Part shown: positions 33,740 to 45,668 of the stretch, in pieces
How the letters are laid out: each line of letters begins with the position of its first letter
How positions within the stretch are numbered: position 1 is the first letter of the stretch
DNA from: Isoetes taiwanensis
Taxonomy: Eukaryota; Streptophyta; Lycopodiopsida; Isoetales; Isoetaceae
DNA: 64,000 nt
NCBI GenBank assembly: GCA_021234155.1
Contig: JAJEKV010000048.1
Span: 1,639,873 to 1,703,872, forward strand
Reading direction: 5' to 3'
Position numbers and translations under genes: made by a program
The notes under the pieces: model-generated
Databases searched by the model: none
What the model saw: only the letters and a program-made list of their open reading frames with translations
Told to the model about the DNA's origin: nothing

Positions 33740-35061
33740 TTTCTTTACTCTAGATGCACCTCCAATAGGTGGCTCTTTGTTAGCATTGCTCAAAGGGTGC
33801 ATGTACACTTTCATCCTCAAAGCCCATTGTCTAAACTAGGTGCGCCCCAGACAACCTCGGCCGTTTGGATCCCTCCATCCTATAGCCCAGATCGTATGTT
33901 AGGGCCTCTGAGCGCCTCTTATTTCGATTATAGTGATTTATGATTGGGGGTGCCTATGATTTTGAAATATGAAATACAGGTTCCCTTAAGGTTTTGAAAT
34001 ATGAAATGCGGATATTCGAACCCCTACCAAAACAATCCAATATCCTAATAAGAATGCTTTAACCTTGTAGTACCTTGCTAGTGGGAAGACAGTTGGCAAT
34101 CTTGCCTAGTACAGTTCTATTCTGCTTAAAATCTTGCGGGTTGGGCTTCTTGGTAGTGGAATGTACCTCTGGAAAAGCAAGTCAGCCTCTATAGTACTGC
34201 TAGTAGGAGAAGAAGGCAGACCTTCAGGCGTTCTCATACAATCCAGAGCGACTTGCCTATCTTATTCTTCTAGGTATTCCTTCGGCGCGTTCTTCAGGAT
34301 CTTGAGGAATAATTTTGATTGCACTCTACAAGTGCTATTACCTTCCCATAGTACCTACAATAGCTGGGAAGAAGGCCACGCCCTCTAGTACTGGAAGAAC
34401 TAAAAGGCTGAGGAGCATATCATTTTGCAAGGATGAAGAAGAGGTGGAGATCCTTGACCATAGTACGTGGACTTTTGGTCTCAGGAATAGTGATTTATGC
34501 ATCCATATCAAATCCCCCTAGAACCCCCTATGATTGTGCTACGTATTCTAAATGAGGAGCGCCCCAGACAACCTCGATCATTGGATCCCTCCATCCTATG
34601 GCCTAGATCATTTGTTAAGGCCTCTGGCCGCCTCTTATTTTGACTATAGTGATTTATGATTGCAGGTGCCTATAATTTTGAAATATAAAATACATGTTCA
34701 CCTAAGGTTTTGGAATATAAAATATTGGGACTATACGGGTTTACCTAAGGTTTTATAATATGAAATGCTGAGACTCGAACCCCTACCAAAATAATTCAAT
34801 ATCCTAATAAGAATGCTTTAAGCAATAGAACCAGCAAGCTAACTCACTTATTTTTTCTATGTCTATGTTTTGTTTTTATAATAACCCATTCAATTGTGTT
34901 AGGGGTATGGTGTATGGTGGTGATTTATGCGTCCATGTCAAATCCCCCTGGAACCCCCTTGTGATTGTGCTATATATTCAATCTAGAATACTGTGTCTCA
35001 TATCCCGTCTTGTTGATAACATACTAGATTTTGATGAAGGTTAAATAAAATGCATATATAA
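33740..35061 (-). repeat. SINE-like repeat cluster (unit 2)
   Basis: Counterpart of 23940-25850. It has B boxes GGTTCGAGTCTC or variants on the minus strand near 34025 and 34770, and the same tttcatatt..aaaaccttagg phrases. The TRIM is absent: gagcgcctcttattt at about 33913 is an empty site. An unmatched stretch at about 34060-34470 has no recognised content. Confidence 0.55.
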
Positions 35062-35159
35062 CTAGTTATGGTGCCCGGCGTTGCCGGGCTTTAGTACAAT
35101 TTGAAAGGGTGATTGTTTGTTTGCTGGGTAGAATAAAGAATATGGCAATTTTGTGGACA

Positions 35160-35291
35160 TGAGTGTGAGTGTGAGTGTGAGTGTGAGTGTGAGTGTGAGT
35201 GTGAGTGTGAGTGTGAGTGTGAGTGTGAGTGTGAGTGTGAGTGTGAGTGTGAGTGTGAGTGTGAGTGTGAGTGTGAGTGTGAGTGTGAGTG
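35160..35291. repeat. (GTGAGT)n hexanucleotide array, about 22 units
   Basis: Pure array of about 132 bp, located about 95 bp inside the Helitron 3' end. It creates artefactual open frames in all six phases. Confidence 0.98.
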
Positions 35292-36799
35292 TTCAAGTGT
35301 CATCATGCTTTGTTGTTGTGTTTTGTATAGAACAAAGTGGACTGACACTCTTTTCTATAGATTTGCACTGAGTTGAAAGGCCAGGGGGTGGCCAATATTC
35401 TAAAATCATGCATACCAACATCTCCATCTTCTTGTAAGCATGGAAGCACATCACCTGTTAGATGAGGCACAAATCTTTTTATAAAATGATAACATGACCT
35501 CTGTCCAACTACCTACATTTGAAGTGACCTGAAAGAGTCATGGAAAAAGGTATTTGAGTTTGACCTGGTAGAACAATAGATGGAAGGCATCTAAATTATG
35601 GTGTTGGAACATACCAATATCTCTAACTTCTTATTCGAGTCTTGTAAAAAAGATGAATTGAGAGGCATGCCTTCTCATACACGTTGCTTATGGGCATGCC
35701 ATCTTAGATGGTTCAGAGGCTCGGAACGAATTACAATGGAACTTTAAAATAGTCTCTTCTTGCTCAAACCTTTATTGGAGCTTTGTGATTTGTTATCACC
35801 CTGCCTCAAGTTCTATGCATAGATTGCCATGGCCATTTTCTCTTTTTTAGATATTGGAATGGACTGAAATGACATTATTGTGGCAACCATTTGTATGTGC
35901 AAATGCTCCAGAAGTTTTCTGGTTTGCAAAATATGGGTCTAGTAGAAATTGTTATATTCAAGGGTAGCGTTGTTGATGTGCCCAACATGCCAAGCATGAG
36001 GAGTTGTGTATACCAAGGCAAACTTCTCAGGTAGTTGTCTACTTTCTAATTAGTAAATGTTCTAGTGAGGCCTTCTTTTTTTCCCAGAACATGGATTCTA
36101 GTGGCTGCCTTCTTTTTACATGATCAGCAACTGTAATGGCCATGCGCTCATTAGAAAGTATTTGTGGTACCATATCTATCAAATGTGCCTCTAATCCTTG
36201 AAGGATGAACTCCAAGTTCTATAAAAAGAATAGCACATTGTAATTATTGAAGGCAGCCTATGCTTCAATTCAGTAGCTTCAGAAAGGAAGCTCAGTGCAC
36301 CCAGCATTATGTAACGAAGCTAAGCGCAGGTCAGCTTTTGAACTTGCAAGTGAACGATGAGAAAAAACACATAATGTACATTAATGAATGTGGAAGAATA
36401 TATTTCTAAATACATACTGGATTATCTGTTCAAGAATGTCCATTGTACTCTAAAGATATAGCTTTTTCAATTGCAATTAGACATTATCACCTCAAGGTAC
36501 CTGCATATGCATGTTCATTTTTAAGATAGGAACTACTAACATTGAGAATCACTAACAAAATAAGCATATTTTCAAAGCCAAGAGTGCTCATTGTCGTATC
36601 TGCATGCAACATATGCACAGCAATACACACAGCCAAAGAAACGTAACCACATAAGCTAGATAAAAGGTAGCTAGAGAGGATGGCACATAAATGTCCAGGC
36701 TATGAAGCATGACAATATAGTAATGATGTAAAAATTCAGATCGAAAAGCACCATGAGCTATCTGTCACCATAAATGACAGAGTTCTTGTTAAGCAAACA

Positions 36800-36915
36800 A
36801 ACTAAAGGAAACAATATGCAAGGTACCTAAGCACCGATTTACCACAATTCTCTAACAAACTAAAAGAAATAATATGCAAGCTACATAACTACAGATTTAC
36901 CCACAATTTTCTCAT
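36800..36915. repeat. About 60-bp tandem duplication in the Helitron
   Basis: Two copies of an aacaaactaaa(g)gaaa..aatatgcaag..ctacc segment differ by several bases. Confidence 0.7.
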
Positions 36916-37286
36916 CTCCATCCAGTAGAGATTAGGCTGAGTAGAAGTCATAACATTCCGATTGATCTAGAAACTAAATCAAGTTCAAAATTGCAATGGA
37001 TACTTGCACCTTTTAAGTAAATAGCTACAAAGAGGTGTGTATTAGCATGCCCAAATACCATGAGAGCAATCGTGTCCAAATCAGAAGGCTTAATTCAAGG
37101 TATAAATGATTTACCTGCTTGTCAACTTACTGGCTCATGTAGGCTCATGTATTTCTGAGACAAATGCCAGGACTTTGAGTTCTTTCTTGATGCAGATGAC
37201 CTGATACCATGACGCAGTCTAAAAATCAGGAATTAAGAAATGAATCTTAGAACTATTAGTATACATTACCTCATCTTGTGACTTAC

Positions 37287-38627
37287 ATCTGCAATATCTT
37301 TGCCATTCCAAACACATCAAGGATTCAGCACGTCCAACCACAAATCCTGATCAAATGCATCCTCCAAGCTGATTTTGGCAAAGCCGTCACACATGCAGGA
37401 ATAGTCAGGTGAGCTGCAATTAAAAATATAGAGGTTTAAAGAAAAACCATATTGGGTAGTGAAACTAAAATGCAGTAAGAACAAATAACACTCAACTCTC
37501 AGTTCTTTATTTAATCCTCAGTTAAGGACATATCATCAAAGAAGTGCCATCTTATCTAAAAATGGAGACAATGTCTGAAGGATGGGGATCCTTCAAAGAA
37601 ACTTCTACAAATGCATGATTGTTGGAACTAAAAATTAGCACAAAGAAAGGAGCATTTGGACATATTGGGGCTGTAAATCCTGAACTGCTGATGATAGCGT
37701 ATCCAAGCCAAGTTAAACAATTTCTATCGATAAATTAGCCACGCAACATGTGTTGTTCTAGGTGATAATGACAAATTTTATAGAATTTCAGACATGTATA
37801 AGAAGCAATTCGACTTACTTGGCAAGTAGAGAGTGTATAAAAAGTAGTTGGAGGATCAGTTGGCAAGTAAAGAGGGCAAAGGCCACCACCGTCAGCATCT
37901 ACATTAGTGTTCTACAATATAATTCTGTCCAAGTCATCAAATGGTGCACTCAGATAGCTTAAGGACATAGATAGCAGATGTTTTTAATGTTTGGATTCTG
38001 ACAGAAATGCAAACAGTCAAGTGTAGAAAAGAGTATCCTTGGCAAACCAAAATAGAATATAACAACATATATAGTGCAAGCATGGACAAAGCGCTAACCT
38101 AGGTCACTATCTACCCGGCTTCCATGTTGTGGTAATATGCATGATTCCATCCATCGCCACCTGCAACACATGTAAAAATAGAGCAAATATAAAATCAATC
38201 ATGAAACAAATACATGTCCAGATTATAATTGCATAAACATGAATTACAACTCTAGAATGCAAGCAAGCCTGATGTGGTGCAGAAAAACTTGTTGAATGCT
38301 ACAATACTTGATAATTGAAAGAGCAATGGGCATTTATTGAAAACTACATCGTGCTTTTCATAAGAAATAGTGATTCAAATATGGCCAACAAAAGGAGCTC
38401 CTTCCGTAGCAAGCATGAGCTTCTACGGCATGATAAAAACTGCTTTCCTACTTCTAATTTTTGAAAACAACATTGGGAATAACATCAATTGGAGATCAAT
38501 TGGAACATGTTCTAGAGTGATACATTTTACCTAGAAAGATAAAGAAGTGCAAATCACCCCTACCATCAATAGGATATGCATGAGGAGCATATCTTAACTC
38601 TCTAGCAGTGATTGTCCAGGCAAGTTG
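37287..38627 (-). pseudogene. Captured three-exon gene fragment in the Helitron
   Basis: Minus exons 38627-38564, 38160-38115 and 37413-37287 have consensus acceptors (tacag, tgcag, tgcag) and donors (gtaggg, gtagat, gtaagt). Joined, they keep one frame: QLAWTITARELRYAPHAYPI, DGGDGWNHAYYHNMEAG, SPDYSCMCDGFAKISLED and AFDQDLWLDVLNP, then a TGA inside the last exon. A further open exon-like stretch lies at about 37226-37137. I do not recognise the family. Splice and phase consistency across three exons argues for a real host gene fragment carried by the element. Confidence 0.6.
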
Positions 38628-38945
38628 CTGTAGAACAATTCAAGGAGGAGCCACACTTGTGAAGATCTTGCCCCGTATTAGATGACATCATACCAGATCC
38701 GAGCAAATAATACTTACAACTTGGGATCAAGGAACTAAATTACATGTCATTTTGAATATAAATGGCATGACAGACTCTTCACAACTCATGCCAAATATAA
38801 ATGGCATGCTGCAAGACTCCCCATCAAAACTGTGCCCCTCAGCATAATGACCACAACATGGGCAATAATGTCAATTGGAGATCTAATTGGAACATGTCCT
38901 GGAGTGATACATTTTTCCTAGAAAGATAAAAAAAGGGTGAATTTT
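38460..38945. repeat. 80-bp direct repeat in the Helitron
   Basis: The segments at about 38470-38550 and 38860-38935 share tcaattggagat..aattggaacatgt and a gtgatacattttt..cctagaaagataaa run. Confidence 0.8.
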
Positions 38946-39730
38946 ATAATAAGCTTGAGATGTTTGTAACCTAGAAGCAGATATTGCCATCTTGCAAAGG
39001 GCTGTTATTTTTGAGAAATAAATCTTTTACACAGAAGTAAGCAAAAAGGAATAAGCCAGATTTTCAAATCTTTAGTACATAAAAAATGAGTCATGCTGCA
39101 TTCCTGTTTGCACTCATGTAAGCAAGTTCTAAAAATGACAGAAGAATCGACAGAGGGGTCGGTTTAAAAATGAAAAGCCAAAACAAAATTACCTGAGATA
39201 AAAGAAATACCCGAGAGGAAGTCCTGTAAGACAGGTTGTGAACGAAAGTGTATGACAAACTTCTGCAGCCAATATTATTTCTTACCTTGAGCAAGAGAAG
39301 AAAAAACCTGAAACCATGGTGGCTATACTGCAGTAGCAACGGCGACATATTCAGGCAAAAATAAATATAAGTTGGAGAATATCAACGAATTAGGCTCTGT
39401 GAGCCAGATGAGTGGCCACAATTGTAAGCCAAGGAGTGGCCGCAATTGCATTCTGGAGCCGGATACATGCATTCCGGAATGAAGGTCCAAACACAATATC
39501 CAAGCATAGATAGATACTTGGGTGTCGAGACTTCGTGGCATGCATGCCCAATCCCGAACCCAAGAAACCAAATAAACACTCTCTCGTAATCGTATGAAAT
39601 AAAATAATATTTTTGGAAGATCGGAATTTTTTCCCGGTGTTCAAATTCCTCAAAACCTTGGAAAAATAACTTAAAAACAATTCCAAAAAGTTTTTTATCA
39701 AACCTGAAAATCCCAAATTAAAAGAGTTGA

Positions 39731-42700
39731 TACATCTTACCTTGACTTGGGTTATCCATTGTTATGATTTTGAAGTATCTTCAATAGAGTTCTCCTTGAT
39801 ATTGCCTCGCTTCAACAATATTTTATCATTTTCCTTCTCGTTTTTCAAGGACTTTATAACCCCCACTATAGCAGAGTAAATCATGGTTTTGCTTGATCAA
39901 GCAACCTAGTTCTGTTTGAATAGCAATTTTATGCACGAAGATTTTACAACTTTAATGTCATTACAATTTGTTTAAGGCTGTTTAATGTCAAATACATATT
40001 GTGTTCTTATTTGTCACCATACATGATTAAACATTATACCATGTTTTAGAGATGCTTCCATAGTCTACACTTTCGAATAGCATTAGCCAACAAAGTAACT
40101 TCAAATGTAAGATTATGTTGGGAAATAGTTTTACAAGTTTTTTGTTGGGAAAAAAAATGTTTATTAAAAAATAGGGGTTTTTTGGGCATGCTGAACAATT
40201 GAGAGTTCATATAAATATAGAGAAAAAGATGAAAAAGGGAAATAAAGAAGCTTATATTATTTTAAAGGCCTATATTATTTTATTGGTCTATCTTTTTAAG
40301 GGCTTGTTATTTTTAAACCTAACAAACTTTATTTCGAAACCCACAAATGCGAAGGATAACTGCTTCCATGTCGGAGGATGTCCAGATGGGCTGGGCAGCC
40401 TACTGTTGCAGGGGGGTGATTTAACTCCTGGACTCATGGGTTTGCTTGATCCTAATAAGCTTGAGCTTTCCTGTACTTGAGCTTGAGCTTGCGCTTGATT
40501 TTGGAACATAAATTTTGATGGTTTACTGGCAGATTATATTGAATTGGCCTAAATTGATTTTATCTGGCTTTCCAGGTGTATGCATGGCAGGATTTAGAGG
40601 CGATTTTTGGATTCATGCAAGAGAACAAGAAAGACGAGATGAACGGGAGAGGCTTGGTTACTTCTAAAAGGCAGCATTGCAAACTATATGCAAAAGATCA
40701 TAATTGTAGTGCAGTAAGCTTTTATGAAGATATTGAAACTAAGACAGGTAGATTAGTGCATTTTTTGAGCCTTTTTCATTCCTTACTTTGGGAGGTGATA
40801 TTATGGTGGCCGCACTTTGTTTTGCCGCGTTTTGTATCGAAAAAAAATATTAATTTTTGTTTTGATATGTTATAGGATTTGTGCTATATTTAGTGTTTTA
40901 TATGTTATGCATGCACTTGCCAATGTTTTTTTGAATTTTTATTTTTTTTCCAAACAAAAAAAACAACATCTCCCATAATATAATGATTATTTTATTGGAA
41001 TGGACAGTTTTACCGACTGGTTGCAAAGGTCGTGGAACTTACATTTGAGGACATAATCTTTTTTGTTCACAACAGGTTTATGTAGCTAACTATGCAAAAA
41101 AATAAGTTGAAAGCCATAAGATCATACCATCGCACTAATGCATAATCTATTTGGCCAATTTACTATAGTAATGAAATAGTATAAGCATTCTTTTACGTAC
41201 CAAAAACTTGTATGGAGTCCTCAAAATTTTGAAGCTTACGTGATATTAGGACATGTAAAAGTGTGTTAGTTGATAGTTCGTTAATTGAGAATTGTTAGTG
41301 TTTTATACGAATAGAATAGAATAGAATAGTTTTTTTAACGTCCACGGATTTCAAAACTTTTGTTAGATTGCTTGTCATAGTAGATAGTGCATTGTGTGCA
41401 AAAAATGCATTCAATACATTTCAATTCAATCTCTTTATAAATATGACCTTAATGTTAACAAAAAAATTGACTTATTACATCAATGTCCGAATTTGTTTTT
41501 GTTTGATCCAATCGATCTGCGTAGCGGATCGAGATTTTCGAACAAGACAAACATGCATGCATTGCATGCGTTGCATGCATCACATGTATTTTTGAGCCGC
41601 TCATCTAGTTGGGAGATTGCTATGTATTGCAGAGTTCTTCATCAGCTTCTCATCGGCGCTTTTTCATCTTTCAGCAGTTTTTCCTTGTTTTTATTCTAAG
41701 ATCTCATGCAGAGGAGGGGCTTCTTCTTGGAGTTGACTTTTTTTGGCGGTTCTTATCCTATTTCTAACCTCCTATCTTAGCCTTTTGTCTGGCATGGGCC
41801 AGTCCATTGAGCTTTGCTTCAGATGTAGTTTTTGGAAGTTCACTGGTGTCGAGATGTTGTTGTTTCATGCGAGTTGACGAGCAAGAATCCAATCGATCTG
41901 AGATGCTTGAGCAAGAGGAGCATGCATGCATTGCATACATCGCATGCATTAGATGCATTTTTGAGCCGCTCATCCGGTTGTGAGATCGATATTTATTGCA
42001 GAGTTCTTCATCGGCGCTTTCTCATCTCTCAGTAGGTTTTCCTTGTTTCCCAATGGCATGCATGACCAGCCTCTCGCTTTTCGAGGTTTTGTGGCGTGGC
42101 ATGCTTGAACAGCCCCTCGCTTTTCGAGGTTTTTTATTTTTCACTCTTGTGTTTTAGTGTTGGCGATGTGCAGGTGCAGGGGTGATGCGCGACTCCAGTT
42201 TCCTCCTTGGAGCATGAGTGAAACCTGTAAAATGGTCAGGTATTGGTTTTAGCATCATTGATGTCACTTTACAGTCTGCAACATTTCATCTACCCATTTT
42301 TTTGCTTTGCCTACATGAAGCATTGCATGAATGAGTATCAGTCTTCTTATGTGCATACCATTTACTGATGGCAACATAGCATCCATGGACCGTTTCCATG
42401 ACTACCAGTGATATTATTAACTATGGTGATTAAAAAACTGCTTTAAAAACTAGCAGTAAGGCAGGTTTGGGGAATGAGTATGGTTGATTGTAGAGGAGTT
42501 GGAGGAAGGCAAGCCTCTGAAAATGTTAACTAATTTTGATAGTGGCTTATGTCAATTGCTATACTTGAGATTTTTTCCAAGCCATTTGTGCCTTCCAAAA
42601 ACAGCATGTGTTTAAAGGTAGATACCTATATAGCATAAAATACTGGCTACAATTGCTCATGATAATCAAATAAACTTATTTCACATTTAGGAACACCTCA

Positions 42701-43429
42701 TTACTTTAGTTGAACACCTAATTTGATATCCAAAAATAGATCAATATGGTCGACTTGCAATATGTCTATAGGTTGCAATATGTAATTTGTGAGCATGATC
42801 GTACTCAAGTAGTATTTAACAGCCCTAAAGGAAAAATCACTTAAGCTAAGTTGTTTGATGGAGATGTTGCAGGATATGACCAAAATATGTGCTCCGAAGG
42901 AGAGCTCCTTGGAGAAAAAGTTGGAATGTGCAGCATTGGGAACAAATGTAAGAGCAACGGACTCCTCGTCGTCAGTGTACTTTAGGTGGTGCATAGAATG
43001 TAGTAGGTGATTAGCAGCATGAGGTAGACCAAAGGGTTAATGCTTTTTGCAAGAAAAAAATTCTGGCAAGTCTTCCCCTTGCAAGATACATCCTTTGTGT
43101 TAGGTACATAGGATCAACAATCGGCAAAACCATGTACTAACAAGAAAGCAAAGCATTTGTACAATTTGGCTTTTGTATGATCGTTCATTACAATTCATAT
43201 GTACTTCACAAAAACATTTCATTATGAACAAGAGATTGCAACATGCTCACGTCACGAGAACAAGGTGGTGTTGCCGCACGATTGGTTGCCCTCAGGAACC
43301 ATTAGGTGTTGATCATAAAGGTTCAGTATTTGTATGAATATGATGTGTCTTTCATTTTTTGTGTAAGAAGTAAACTTTTCAAAAAATGACAATTACATCC
43401 TAACAGTTGTGTTCAGGTGGAATTATTAG
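39731..43429. repeat. Unit 2 part of the segmental duplication (no intact gene)
   Basis: Aligns with 25850-25910 and 27234-31815. No gene is recognised. Includes copy E of the retroposon family and one flank of the MITE. Confidence 0.6.
41310..41346 (-). mobile_element. Retroposon copy E (37-bp 3' stub)
   Basis: Unit 1 reads ttttatacggatttc (about 28999), while here ttttatacg is followed by (AATAG)4, ttttttt, aacgtccacg and then gatttc. On the minus strand this is just the family 3' end ggacgttaaaaaaa plus a (CTATT)n tail, a severely 5'-truncated insertion. Confidence 0.75.
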
Positions 43430-43813
43430 GGAACTGGAACGCTGTATATCTCAAGCGAGATGTGGTTAATGTGGCCACCTGTATCAGCCACGAAGAACAA
43501 CGCGGTTTGAAGCCCAAAAACTAACTGTTTTTGGCGTTTTTTGTCGATCCGGCTCCAATCTGCCTCAAATCTCTTCCTCTCTTCAGCAATCTAGCATAAA
43601 AGGAGCAGATAAAGTGATTGGCATGGTTTTTAGATCGAATCAAACTACCCAACTAGCCGATTGAAATTTTTGCCCCCGCCGCGCAGTTTGAAGCCTGGTT
43701 TTTTGGCCACATTAACCACTTTTTTTGGCCACATTAACCACTTTTTGGCCACATTAACCAGTGGTTAATGCAGGCTACATTAACCACATCTCGCTTGAGA
43801 TATACGGAGTTCC
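43430..43813. mobile_element. Mutator-like MITE with 10-bp TSD
   Basis: The 384-bp insertion is absent from unit 1 (about 31814). The target gaattattag lies at 43420-43429 and 43814-43823. TIRs of about 40 bp start GGAACT and share tatatctcaagcgagatg followed by tggttaatgt. The interior has three ggccacattaaccactttt repeats. No ORF. Confidence 0.93.
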
Positions 43814-44042
43814 GAATTATTAGTGGTTCTTTTCCTGTCCTATAGACTTGGGTACAACAAATTGACCTGTGAGTCTGACTGCCCTTCAAGGCTATCTGTG
43901 ACCATTATTAAAGCACCCTTCAAACTTTTGATCAGACCCTTGCTTTTTTCTTAAATGTAGTAGGTGAACCTGCAAATCCTGTGTCTCCATGCTTAGTGAC
44001 TTTAACCAATGATTTGCGTCTCTCAATGCCCTTGGGAACCTT

Positions 44043-44636
44043 AGCTGGGAGAGATTACATTGGCTCACCCTTGCCAGCATAGATGTTTGATAGTAGAACA
44101 TAAAGCTGATGTATTTCTGGGATCTAATTTAGAAACTTGTGTTACAGCATACTCAGCTAATTCCACTTCGCAAAGAATGCAACAACCATCCAAGAAAGAT
44201 GGCCAAATTACTACGTCAGGTTCAAAAGGCATTGTGTTAATCATGACCCGGACACCATGGCATTCAATGAAATAATATCTCGAGCTTGCATTTCGTCAAA
44301 GCCCTGGTGGGCATTTACAATGCTGCCACATTTAAAGTATGTGCCTATGAGAGAGAGGCCAATGCAGATACCTACAATAAGTCCAACACAGCATTTAAGA
44401 TGCTGATATATGAAAAGACCTCCAGATGTAGAATGTCTATCCTCATCTTTTCGAAGACACTTATAGCTTCACTACTTTTGTCTCGCAGAGCATGCCTTGT
44501 AATGATTGTGGTCTATAAATTCAAATCATGAAATGACATTATTTCAAATACTCGATACTCGATATGCATCTCAAACACTGCTGCATTTAGCATACATCTC
44601 AACAAGTATACTTCCAATAAGCAAAGAAATTATATT
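44043..44636. other. No gene recognised
   Basis: Sequence beyond the duplication. Short open frames here show no family similarity and no consistent splicing. Confidence 0.35.
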
Positions 44637-44991
44637 CTAAAAATTGCATGGAAGGTAGACATTTAAAACCTGGTAAATGAAGTAGCAAAATAGCCCAATA
44701 ACGCAACCACACAACCTGCAAATTGCATAAAAACGTGCAAATTGAGGCAGCCTAAGAGCATCTGCAATCTGTGCAATTATAAATGATACAACAGTGAGTG
44801 TCATAATCCAAGCTCCAATATTGTGGATCAACAAAAACTCCAGTATCAGCATATTTAAAATAATAATCGAGAAATAAAAGCGCGACCCAGGAATGTTGCT
44901 GATTATCAAGGCTCTTTTCAGCTTCAACATTACTTGTTCTTTTGTTGCAGATCATTCCAGCCCAGCTGATTTGATTAAGGTTTGAATGCAA
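44637..44991 (-). pseudogene. NPF/POT transporter fragment (transmembrane part)
   Basis: Minus-strand translation SRFYFSIIILNMLILEFLLI then HNIGAWIMTLTVVSFIIAQ resembles the NPF block around transmembrane segments 5-6 (family form xxFYFSINIGxLIxxxxLVxxQ..NxGWxxxFGIPxxxMxxxxxSFxxGT). The next residues diverge. It is downstream, in the sense of transcription, of a fragment from the second half of the protein, so order is not collinear. An alternative is the C-terminal transmembrane region. Moderate confidence only. Confidence 0.4.
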
Positions 44992-45668
44992 GCAGATGGT
45001 AGATTAGAGAAACTTGGTAAACATAGAGAAATTGAGCCTGAATAGTCCTAATGAACCCTAAAATCTTGAACTGGGATTTGAACCCAAGGGAAAATCTGGC
45101 CTACCCTCTTACAGGAACAGAGATCAATAAGATTTGTCCAAGAAACCTATTTATATAGATGCTCATCTGCAGGAAGCATGCCCTGGGACAGAAGAGCCAA
45201 AAATTGCCAAGAATCTTCTTATGACATTACAAAATGCTATGTGTTTCTAAAACTTCTTATATAGAACAGAAAAACGCTCACTACCTTGGATTTGGGAACA
45301 AATCAAGCATAAAGGAAGCTGGGTCCAAATCAACAATCAACTGGAAAAAAAGGATTAAGCATGGGAATGACCCTACATGGCAGAGGCAGGAAGCTACAGT
45401 CCGAATTGCAGTGCCAAATCCACCCTTTAGATCAAATTCGACCCCACTGCTGAAGGAAGGGCTACCTTCTGAAGAATGTTAGAAGCATATCAAATATCGC
45501 TGGGCAAATCAATTGCTGGAGTGATCGCTCGAACGGGGTTGGAATTATCACAAGTTTTCTAATTTCTTTAGCCGTTGGATCAGAAAATAAGAGATCCAAT
45601 GGGTACACATGGACAACCTAGAATTACAGGAATTCTTGTAGAGGGGGTTAGGCAAGCCTTCTAAAAAG

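Larger units (their letters stand above)
35062..39730 (-). mobile_element. Complete non-autonomous Helitron, 4.67 kb
   Basis: Minus strand: the 5' end TCAACTCTTTTAATTTGGG starts at 39730 after host GTA. The 3' end is hairpin CCCGGC-AA-CGCCGGG, CACCATAA, then CTAG (35062-35065), followed by host TTATATATG. The unit 1 site GATGTA|CTATATATG (about 25848) is the empty target, consistent with insertion between A and T. No Rep/helicase coding sequence was seen. It contains a hexanucleotide array near the 3' end and at least three in-frame host-like exons. Confidence 0.88.
32040..44042. repeat. Segmental duplication, unit 2
   Basis: Begins at gagttctgtatat (32043) directly after the unit 1 end cccttgggaacc and finishes at the same end sequence near 44042. 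Unit 2 alone has the Helitron (35062-39730) and the MITE (43430-43813), and lacks the HEN1/LINE block. Confidence 0.75.

Noticed and set aside
35066-35371. Open frames of SV, HT and HS repeats
   Set aside because: They are translations of the (GTGAGT)n array and have no protein meaning.
39323-39716. Overlapping minus-strand frames near the Helitron 5' end
   Set aside because: No family similarity and no splicing consistency; not supported as captured exons.
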